Origin: an uncultured Sutterella sp.
GTDB lineage: Bacteria; Pseudomonadota; Gammaproteobacteria; Burkholderiales; Burkholderiaceae_F
Direction: 5' to 3'
NCBI GenBank assembly: GCA_905192805.1
Contig: CAJJMF010000046.1
Coordinates: forward strand, 1-15,031
Length of the DNA: 15,031 nucleotides
The position numbers and the translations under genes were made by a program. The notes below the pieces were generated by a model. That model was given only the letters and a program-made list of their open reading frames with translations. It made no database searches and was not told the DNA's origin. Numbering within the stretch: the first letter of the stretch is position 1; every line of letters begins with the position of its first letter. Shown here one piece after another: positions 1 to 5,636 of the stretch.

Positions 1-1
1 T

Positions 2-472
2 TCTGTTATACGAGCTGGAAAATTCGAATGGAAATGTAAGTTTGAGAGTGATGTGCTATTGGAAATGAAATTTTCAGAAGAGCTTTATCGTTATAAGGGT
101 GAAGTCTTTAAAATGTCTTTCCGTCTGAAAAATAGAGATGAGGTTGTCGTATTTTATGGAGACTTAAATAAATCAGGCCGAGATTTTGATCTAGACTATC
201 CAATGATTATAAATTGGATTAGAAAAAATTTGCAATGGGCAAATATCAGACTTGATGATTTGTCAGAAATGAAGGTCATACCATATTATGAAGTAAAAAT
301 TTATGAGGATGATGTAAGAATTATCCAAAATGTGGCATTAGATGATTATTACATAGTATGGCGCGATATTATTGGAACTGGAGGAGCATCCAGAATTAAC
401 GATCTTCACAACCAAATTAAAAATAGGAGTAAGTTTGAAGACTTTCTAGGTATTGTCTTTAATTTTAAGTAA
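2..472 (+). CDS. Hypothetical protein, AT-rich, probably 5'-truncated by the window edge
   Basis: I do not recognise this protein. The frame is open without a stop from base 2, so the gene probably begins upstream of the window. Internal starts also exist: GTG at 53 (139 aa, preceded by a weak GAGAG) and ATG at 65. The product is rich in Asp, Ile, Tyr, Phe, Lys and Asn. It has no signal peptide or membrane segment in the visible part, and the pattern suggests a small soluble alpha/beta protein. The stop is TAA. Its base composition is far more AT-rich than every other gene here, and codons such as AGA, ATA and AAA dominate, which suggests recent transfer. Small AT-rich acidic proteins of this kind are often immunity proteins or cargo of accessory islands, but no motif here shows that. 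Coding status is fairly sure; function is unknown. Confidence 0.65.
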   Translation, partial: SVIRAGKFEWKCKFESDVLLEMKFSEELYRYKGEVFKMSFRLKNRDEVVVFYGDLNKSGRDFDLDYPMIINWIRKNLQWANIRLDDLSEMKVIPYYEVKIYEDDVRIIQNVALDDYYIVWRDIIGTGGASRINDLHNQIKNRSKFEDFLGIVFNFK

Positions 473-508
473 ATATATTGATTTATTTTTTTGATTATGT
501 GAGAGGAG

Positions 509-527
509 TAGGATTTTAATAATCCTA
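509..527 (+). other. Small hairpin downstream of the AT-rich gene
   Basis: A 7-bp inverted repeat (TAGGATT / AATCCTA) with a 5-base loop lies 36 bases after the stop of the AT-rich gene. It is not followed by a T-run on the plus strand, so it is at best a weak 3'-end structure for that gene. Confidence 0.3.
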
Positions 528-532
528 TGTTC

Positions 533-568
533 AAAAAAGGGTCTTGCCCATTGTCTTGGCAAGACCCT
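533..568 (-). terminator. Rho-independent terminator of the first fadL-like gene
   Basis: GGGTCTTGCC (539-548) and GGCAAGACCC (558-567) form a perfect 10-bp stem with a 9-base loop. Read on the minus strand it is followed by six T residues (complement of A533-538). It lies 24 bases beyond the stop of the minus-strand gene ending at 592. Confidence 0.9.
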
Positions 569-591
569 TGAGGGTTGAGCGACGTAACGCG

Positions 592-1848
592 TTAGAAGCG
601 GTACTGAGCCTGCAAACCGAAGAGGTAAGCGTCTAAGCGTTCAAATTCGCCAATCTTCTTACCCTGATCGTTGTAGATGCCGCGTTCATGCACACCGTGT
701 AAGTGTGCTAAACCAAAGTCGGCCTGGAACGCTTCGGAGAAGTGGTACGAGGCACCCACGGAGAACCACCAACGGTCCGCATCCGGAATCGTGCCCGAAC
801 GCAATTCAGGTTGCGAGATCGGGGAGCGTTCGTAACCAAAACCGGCACGCAACGTCCACGTCGGATTTAAGCGATAGTCCGCACCCACCGTGTAGAGGTA
901 GGTATCACGCCATTCGGTCTTAATCGAGCGGGAGGTGCTGAAGTTAGGCATCGTGGCGAGATTGCCTCCCATGCGCATGTACGCCACCTGCTGTAAGGAG
1001 CGCACCACCGGGGAATCCAACGTCAAGTCCGTAAAGCTCGACCAATCTGTCTTACGCGCCGACGCGTACACGCTCCACGTGGGGTTGATGTCCCAAGCGG
1101 CGGAGAGGATGAAGTAGCTCGGAGCGTCCATCGTGATGTAGGAGTCGTACGTCTTACCCATCACCTTTAAGTCGCCGTCCGTCTTATGTGTGACAGCCGA
1201 GCGGTAGGATAAGCCCACACGCACGTTTTCTAAGGGCGACCACATGGCGCCAATGTTCCAACCCCAAGCGAAGTTTTCCTGCTGCGCGTCAAAGTCAGCC
1301 CCCGCGACCGTAAAGCCTAATTTGGCCTTCACGTACTGCAAGCTCACACCCCCACCAATACTGAACGTATCGGTCACTTTAAAGGCGAGGTTCGGGTTCA
1401 AATCCACCACCTTGATCGAGGCGCGATAGCCACGGTCAGCCTGATCCCAATGGGCATCGTATTCGGTCGATAAGCCAAACGGAACGGTGAAACTTAACCC
1501 CGTCCAGAGACGGTCCGTGAGCTGTTTGGTCACATAAAGGAACGGAACGAATTCGGGCTTTTTACGACCATTTTGGTCGTGCGAAGCGTCCGTATCGCTC
1601 TTATAGGGAAGGTTTAAACCAACGCCCACACCACCGGCCTGAATCTGCAGACCAGAATGAAGGGTCATCGAAGCGGGGTTGTAGAAGGTACCCGATAAAT
1701 CGGTACCGTCCACGCCCATACCCGCGTAGGAACGGCCTAAGGCCAAGGAAGATTGTTCCGTTAATTGGAAGCCACCGGCGAGCGCAACGCTCGTCGAGGA
1801 CGCAAATAAAACGGCCAGGGAGACCGCTTTCAAAGCAAACTGTTGCAC
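592..1848 (-). CDS. FadL/OmpP1/TodX-family outer-membrane transporter (copy 1)
   Basis: Outer-membrane beta-barrel of the FadL family, which moves long-chain fatty acids or other hydrophobic compounds across the outer membrane. I chose the GTG at 1848 (418 aa). It has AAAAGG nine bases upstream and gives a compact signal peptide (MQQFALKAVSLAVLFASS...) cleaved after ALA, just before GGFQLTEQS. This matches the start layout of the paralogue at 2140-3405. The frame is open to a TTG at 1920 and includes an ATG at 1896, neither with a visible ribosome-binding site. The hatch-region motif NPASM is at about residue 57, and the C-terminus YRF is a BAM recognition signal. A Met-containing segment at about residues 279-307 is absent from the paralogue. 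The substrate cannot be read from the sequence. It is a separate unit, since a terminator stands between it and the upstream paralogue. Confidence 0.9.
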   Translation of the reverse strand: MQQFALKAVSLAVLFASSTSVALAGGFQLTEQSSLALGRSYAGMGVDGTDLSGTFYNPASMTLHSGLQIQAGGVGVGLNLPYKSDTDASHDQNGRKKPEFVPFLYVTKQLTDRLWTGLSFTVPFGLSTEYDAHWDQADRGYRASIKVVDLNPNLAFKVTDTFSIGGGVSLQYVKAKLGFTVAGADFDAQQENFAWGWNIGAMWSPLENVRVGLSYRSAVTHKTDGDLKVMGKTYDSYITMDAPSYFILSAAWDINPTWSVYASARKTDWSSFTDLTLDSPVVRSLQQVAYMRMGGNLATMPNFSTSRSIKTEWRDTYLYTVGADYRLNPTWTLRAGFGYERSPISQPELRSGTIPDADRWWFSVGASYHFSEAFQADFGLAHLHGVHERGIYNDQGKKIGEFERLDAYLFGLQAQYRF

Positions 1849-1941
1849 GGTGTTAAGCCTTTTAAGGGATAGGGTTGAATGTTCTGGGCTATCCATGGAG
1901 GGACAAACTGGTGTCGACAAAGGGGATATTGGTAATGAGGG

Positions 1942-1957
1942 TGTCCCGTCGGGGACA
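1942..1957 (-). other. Hairpin in the putative 5' leader of fadL copy 1
   Basis: TGTCCC and GGGACA form a 6-bp stem with a 4-base loop, about 95 bases before the chosen start. There is no T-run after it on the minus strand, so it is a leader structure or an operator rather than a terminator. Confidence 0.35.
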
Positions 1958-1988
1958 TGTAGTAATCACCCTAACCTCTGGGGGCCCG

Positions 1989-2031
1989 TTTATACGAAAG
2001 GGCTCACCTTAGCACAGGCTTTTACGTAAAA
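1989..2031 (-). promoter_or_regulatory. Putative -10 element and upstream 12-bp palindrome for fadL copy 1
   Basis: On the minus strand TATAAA (1994-1989) could be a -10 element, although no good -35 stands 16-18 bases upstream. Just upstream of where the -35 should be, 2020-2031 is the perfect palindrome TTTTACGTAAAA. A palindrome there fits an operator for a dimeric regulator that would replace or block a -35. The regulator's identity is unknown. Confidence 0.35.
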
Positions 2032-2074
2032 CTAGTGGATTAGAGTAAACGGATGAGGGTGAGGGATGGGTGTG

Positions 2075-2118
2075 AAAAAGCCGTCCAACCCCAAGTGAGA
2101 GAAGGGAAGGACGGCTTT
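2075..2118 (-). terminator. Rho-independent terminator of the second fadL-like gene
   Basis: AAAGCCGTCC (2077-2086) and GGACGGCTTT (2109-2118) form a 10-bp stem with a 22-base loop. On the minus strand the stem runs out into TTTTTCAC. It stands 22 bases beyond the stop of the gene at 2140-3405. Confidence 0.8.
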
Positions 2119-2139
2119 CGGCGTTAAAAACGGATTAGC

Positions 2140-3405
2140 TTAGAAGCGGTATTGCATCTGAGCGCCTAAGAGGAAGGCGTCCAAGCGCTTGAACTTACCA
2201 ACCTTTTCGCCACCGACTTCGCTATACATGTCGCGTTCGCCAATGCCGTGCAAGTGGGCAGCGCCAAAGTCGATCGTGAAGCGTTCGGTCGCGTGGTACG
2301 TACCACCCAAGCTCAACCACAAGCGTTTCGCATCTGGGATCACGCCCGTGCGCGTATCGGCGTACTTGATCGGGCTCGTTTCTAAACCGATACCGGCGCG
2401 GAACGTCCAGGTCGGGTTGAAGCGATAGTCAAAGCCAACGGAACCGAAGTAGGTATCCTTCCAACGGTTATCAATGCTGGTACCCGTCCCGCTTGCGGTC
2501 TTGATGCTCAATTCACTGAAGCTCGACCAGTCGGTCCAGCGTAACGTCCCGTAGACGCTCCACTGCGGGTTCACATCCCAAGCCACATTCAACATGGCCC
2601 ACGCCGGAGCGGACACCACGGCTTCACCCGCCATGCTATCCATGCCCATCATCGCCAGACCCTGATTGACGCGGGTCGCTAAGGCAGCGATCGGTGCGGC
2701 GGAGGAGAGTTCTAAGTCACCCTTGGCGGTGTGTTCGATTTCGGAGCGATACGACAGGCCGACGCGAACATTTTCGGCGGGCGTCCACATCGCACCGATG
2801 TTCCAACCCCATTCGCCACTATCGGCGTTAAATTTCGCGTTCAACGGACCTACGCCAAGCTGGGTACCATCTTTGGCAGTCTTCAACGTAGCGTCCACGT
2901 ACTGGTAGGAAATGCCAGCACCGATGGAGAATTTTTCATTAATCTTCCACGCCACGCTCGGGTTGATATCCACGGTCATGATCTTGGAGTAGTAACCACG
3001 GTGGTTCAAGTCCCAGTTCGAACCGTAGCTCGTCTGCATACCAAAAGGCGTCGTGATCGAAAGACCGGCATAAATCTGATCATTGAACTGATGCACAACG
3101 AAGAGGTGCGGAACGGGCGAAGCCTTTTCACGGCCGTTTTCCGTATGGCCATTTTCCCCTTCGTATTCAAGGTTCAAGTCCACCCCAATGACGCCAGCCT
3201 GGACGGTGGTACCCGAATGCAAGGTCATCGTCGCGGGGTTGTAGTAAGCGCCAGACACATCGGCACCATCAACGCCAACACCAGCGTAGGAGCGACCGAG
3301 ACCGAGAGCAGATTGTTCAGTGAGCTGGAAGCCACCAGCTTGAGCTTGAAGCGCTGCAAAAGCCGAACTCACAACAACGGCCATCAGGGCAGGGCGAAAA
3401 TTCAT
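2140..3405 (-). CDS. FadL/OmpP1/TodX-family outer-membrane transporter (copy 2)
   Basis: Paralogue of the gene at 592-1848, 421 aa from ATG, with an AAAAAGGA ribosome-binding site nine bases upstream. It has a signal peptide MNFRPALMAVVVSSAFAALQ cleaved after AQA before GGFQLTEQS. The NPATM motif begins at residue 56, and blocks such as GWNIGAMW and ENVRVGLSYRS are shared with copy 1. The C-terminus is YRF. A Met/Ala-rich segment at about residues 234-262 (containing GLAMMGMDSMAGE) is missing from copy 1, and copy 1 has its own extra segment further on. Divergence is therefore concentrated in what are likely surface loops. Known FadL proteins use an N-terminal hatch and a lateral opening in the barrel to pass hydrophobic substrates. 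The tandem layout with separate terminators suggests independent regulation or different substrates. Confidence 0.92.
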   Translation of the reverse strand: MNFRPALMAVVVSSAFAALQAQAGGFQLTEQSALGLGRSYAGVGVDGADVSGAYYNPATMTLHSGTTVQAGVIGVDLNLEYEGENGHTENGREKASPVPHLFVVHQFNDQIYAGLSITTPFGMQTSYGSNWDLNHRGYYSKIMTVDINPSVAWKINEKFSIGAGISYQYVDATLKTAKDGTQLGVGPLNAKFNADSGEWGWNIGAMWTPAENVRVGLSYRSEIEHTAKGDLELSSAAPIAALATRVNQGLAMMGMDSMAGEAVVSAPAWAMLNVAWDVNPQWSVYGTLRWTDWSSFSELSIKTASGTGTSIDNRWKDTYFGSVGFDYRFNPTWTFRAGIGLETSPIKYADTRTGVIPDAKRLWLSLGGTYHATERFTIDFGAAHLHGIGERDMYSEVGGEKVGKFKRLDAFLLGAQMQYRF

Positions 3406-3448
3406 TTTGGAAATTCCTTTTTGGTTGAGGAGGAAAAAACAACAAAGC

Positions 3449-3466
3449 GGACAGCGAGACCTGTCC
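3449..3466 (-). other. Leader hairpin of fadL copy 2
   Basis: GGACAG and CTGTCC form a 6-bp stem with a 6-base loop. On the minus strand it is followed within a few bases by GCTTTGTTGTTTTTT, so it resembles a weak terminator or attenuator in the leader, 44 bases before the start codon. Confidence 0.35.
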
Positions 3467-3528
3467 TCGACCTTGCGTATTCTGCGGTTCTCAACCCGTG
3501 AAAAAAGATGAAAAATCTAAGGGTAAAC

Positions 3529-3557
3529 CCTATGTGATAGACGGATTAGTCTGTTAA
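3529..3557 (-). promoter_or_regulatory. Weak candidate promoter for fadL copy 2
   Basis: On the minus strand TTAACA (3557-3552, five of six to the -35 consensus) is followed after 17 bases by CATAGG (3534-3529), a poor -10. It is the best sigma-70-like pair I see in this AT-rich stretch. Confidence 0.25.
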
Positions 3558-3725
3558 GATGATGGGCAGAAAATTCGGTTATTTTTCTTAATTCATGGGG
3601 AGTTTTTAGATTTATTAGTGTTAATTTTTGTGCGAAAAGCCTCTTTTTCATCCGCGCGGATTAATCTGCCAAAAATGTGACTAAATATTTCTAAAACAGT
3701 CTATACCCTTCGGGGAGAGGAAGTC

Positions 3726-3828
3726 TGCTCACAACCAGCGCTTCCATGAGTGAAAGCGTGTCGATTCCACAGTGAGCACAGTACAATGAAGGAACCGGAT
3801 AAGGAGTGCGCAATCGCCTCGCTTATCC
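3726..3828 (+). other. Structured leader region upstream of ispDF
   Basis: Three inverted repeats lie in the roughly 150 bases before ispDF. TGCTCAC (3726-3732) pairs with GTGAGCA (3772-3778) and encloses CGCTT/AAGCG (3739-3743, 3754-3758). GGATAAG (3797-3803) pairs with CTTATCC (3822-3828). A TATACC at 3702-3707 could be a -10, with a poor -35. The layout suggests a folded 5' leader. I do not recognise a known riboswitch. The rest of the 3406-3873 gap is AT-rich sequence with no gene I trust. Confidence 0.35.
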
Positions 3829-3873
3829 ACTCGTTTGTGTCCTCAGTCGCTCAGCGTGGGAGTCGGTTTAGTT

Positions 3874-5049
3874 ATGTTGGAATCCTCCAATATTGTGGGA
3901 TTAATTTGTGCGGCAGGCATCGGGTCGCGAATGGGACTCGGATTCCCGAAACAGTATTTACGCATTGCGGGGGTACCGATCGTGGTACATACCGCCCGAG
4001 CACTCGCCTCCGTGAGTCGCATGAGTGACATCGTGATTGTGGTAAGCCCTACGGACCCGTATATCGATGACATTACCCCGTTGCTCCCCTCGCAATGTCG
4101 TGTGATCAAGTGCGGAGGGGATACCCGTGCGGAGTCCGTGCGAAACGGTCTATTACGGTCTGGATTTGGTCCCACCGATTGGGTCCTTGTGCATGATGCC
4201 GCACGCCCCTGCGTGAAAGCCTCAGAGGTGGCGCACTTGATCGACTCGGTGACGCAAGATATGTCGGTGGCGGGCGGGATCTTGGCGATGCCGGCGGTCG
4301 ATACGTTAAAGCGTGTCGATGAGGCACGTCGTATTGTGCAAACCGTGGATCGAAAAACGGTCTGGCGTGCGGCAACGCCACAAATGTTCCGGGTGCGCAA
4401 CCTCAGTTTGGCGCTCTCGGGAGACCTCAGTGACGTGACCGATGAGGCTTCCGCCATGGAACGTTTAGGACTGACGGTCAAAATCGTGCCGTGTCGCACG
4501 AGTAACATCAAAGTCACGGAACCCTCAGATGCCTCGTTGGCAAAATACCTATTAGGAGAAGAATCCATGCTCGGAATTCGTGTTGGCCAAGGTTATGACT
4601 CGCACCGTTTAGTCGAAGGGCGCCCCCTCATTATCGGTGGGGTGACGATCCCCTACGAGAAAGGGCTTGATGGGCATTCGGACGCGGACGTACTGTTGCA
4701 TGCCATCACGGATGCTGTGTTAGGGGCGGCCGCGCTGGGGGATATTGGACAACATTTCCCGCCGACGGATGAACGCTGGAAAGGGGCCGATAGCCGGGAG
4801 TTACTCAAGGCGGTCGTGGCGCTTGCCCGTGAACACGGCTGGGAAATCGTCAATTGCGATGCCACGGTTGTCGCCGAACGCCCCAAACTCGCTCCCTATA
4901 ATGCCGCCATTCGTGAGAGTGTGGCGCAAACGTTGGGCATTACGATTGACCGCGTGAACATCAAGGCGAAAACCAACGAAAAACTCGACGATGTCGGCGC
5001 CCAGTTGGGCATGATGGCGCAGGCGGTGGTGCTCTTACAGAGCGCCTAA
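3874..5049 (+). CDS. ispDF: Bifunctional IspD/IspF: CDP-ME synthase and MEcPP synthase
   Basis: Fusion of two enzymes of the MEP isoprenoid pathway. IspD joins CTP and MEP to make CDP-methylerythritol; IspF cyclises CDP-ME 2-phosphate to MEcPP. I chose the ATG at 3874 (391 aa, GGGAG 11 bases upstream); the frame stays open to a TTG at 3835. The IspD half (about residues 6-230) shows CAAGIGSRMGLGFPKQY, VLVHDAARPCV, WRAATPQMF and VTDEASAMERLG. The IspF half (from about 232) shows GYDSHRL with the metal-binding D-x-H, GHSDADVLLH and LGDIGQHFPPTD with GADSREL. IspF lacks the usual GRxEGIA near the C-terminus and has GAQLGMMA instead. Fusions are well known in alpha- and epsilonproteobacteria; separate genes are usual in betaproteobacteria. 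It is followed after 11 bases by ogt, so the two are probably co-transcribed. Confidence 0.95.
   Translation: MLESSNIVGLICAAGIGSRMGLGFPKQYLRIAGVPIVVHTARALASVSRMSDIVIVVSPTDPYIDDITPLLPSQCRVIKCGGDTRAESVRNGLLRSGFGPTDWVLVHDAARPCVKASEVAHLIDSVTQDMSVAGGILAMPAVDTLKRVDEARRIVQTVDRKTVWRAATPQMFRVRNLSLALSGDLSDVTDEASAMERLGLTVKIVPCRTSNIKVTEPSDASLAKYLLGEESMLGIRVGQGYDSHRLVEGRPLIIGGVTIPYEKGLDGHSDADVLLHAITDAVLGAAALGDIGQHFPPTDERWKGADSRELLKAVVALAREHGWEIVNCDATVVAERPKLAPYNAAIRESVAQTLGITIDRVNIKAKTNEKLDDVGAQLGMMAQAVVLLQSA
4554..4569 (+). promoter_or_regulatory. Internal ribosome-binding site and ATG at the start of the IspF domain
   Basis: AGGAG (4554-4558) stands eight bases before an in-frame ATG (4567-4569), exactly where a free-standing IspF would begin (MLGIRVGQGYDSH). 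This is a better start signal than that of the fused gene itself, so separate IspF could be made from the same message. Confidence 0.55.
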
Positions 5050-5060
5050 GGGAGTTCACC

Positions 5061-5567
5061 ATGTTACGGGTACGTTTGCCTTCCCCCCTAGGCGATTTGG
5101 TGGCGACGGTCAGTGACGCAGGGCTTCACGGTTTAGCCTTAGGGGAGTCGCTCGAGGGGACCCAACGGGTCTCTGAGCTCGCTGCTGGCATACTGCGTAC
5201 GCAGGTTGAACAGTTGGAGCAGGCGCTGGCCGCGTATTTCGCAGGGGATCGTGAGGCGCTTGAGCGGTTGCGCCTACCCTTGATCGAAGCGGGTACCCCC
5301 TTTCAACGTCGTGTCTGGGCCGCCTTACGTTCGATTCCCCCAGGCGAAGTGCGGACCTATGGGGAGATCGCCCACGCGGTAGGCAATCCGCAAGGGGCCC
5401 GAGCCGTCGGCATGGCCTGTAACCGAAACCCGATTTTGTTGGTGACCCCGTGCCACCGTGTCGTGGGGGCCAATGGGGCGCTCGGGGGCTTTGGTTGTGG
5501 AATCGAGGCGAAAGTGAGGCTACTCACCCTGGAAGGGGTATTGGGGACGTTGTGCCTCGATGCCTAA
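5061..5567 (+). CDS. ogt: Methylated-DNA--[protein]-cysteine S-methyltransferase
   Basis: Suicide DNA-repair protein that moves the alkyl group from O6-alkylguanine (and O4-alkylthymine) to its own cysteine. It has 168 aa from ATG, with GGGAG six bases upstream. The C-terminal domain holds FQRRVWAALRSIPPGEVRTYGEIA (about residues 81-104), the arginine-finger region ARAVGMA and the active-site motif PCHRVVG with nucleophile Cys131. The N-terminal domain (about 1-75) is the short ribonuclease-like fold of Ogt/MGMT, with no Ada-type methyl-phosphotriester domain. The usual GGY near the substrate loop reads GGF here. It lies 11 bases after ispDF and is probably in the same operon. Length is normal for the family. 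Confidence 0.93.
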   Translation: MLRVRLPSPLGDLVATVSDAGLHGLALGESLEGTQRVSELAAGILRTQVEQLEQALAAYFAGDREALERLRLPLIEAGTPFQRRVWAALRSIPPGEVRTYGEIAHAVGNPQGARAVGMACNRNPILLVTPCHRVVGANGALGGFGCGIEAKVRLLTLEGVLGTLCLDA

Positions 5568-5590
5568 CGCTTAACACCTAACGCCTAACG
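5563..5590 (+). repeat. Four tandem copies of a 7-bp unit at the end of ogt
   Basis: CCTAACG, CTTAACA, CCTAACG, CCTAACG run head to tail; the first copy contains the ogt stop codon. Three copies are identical and one differs at two positions. Confidence 0.6.
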
Positions 5591-5593
5591 CAC

Positions 5594-5624
5594 AAAGCCC
5601 GAACGCTGTGTGCGTTCGGGCTTT
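5594..5624. terminator. Shared hairpin terminator between converging ogt and envZ
   Basis: AAAGCCCGAACGC (5594-5606) and GCGTTCGGGCTTT (5612-5624) form a perfect 13-bp stem with a 5-base loop. T-runs are short on both strands, but the position between two convergent stops fits a bidirectional terminator. Confidence 0.8.
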
Positions 5625-5636
5625 GGGAGATGACGG

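Noticed and set aside
2731..3501. 256-codon open frame on the plus strand
   Set aside because: It lies antisense to the well-supported fadL copy 2, has no recognisable family features, and its composition follows the opposite strand's codons.
3750..4028. 92-codon plus-strand frame before and into ispDF
   Set aside because: It overlaps the IspD coding sequence in another frame and shows no protein family pattern.
3843..4568. 241-codon open frame on the minus strand
   Set aside because: Antisense to the IspD domain, with no motif and no ribosome-binding site; a shadow of the real gene.
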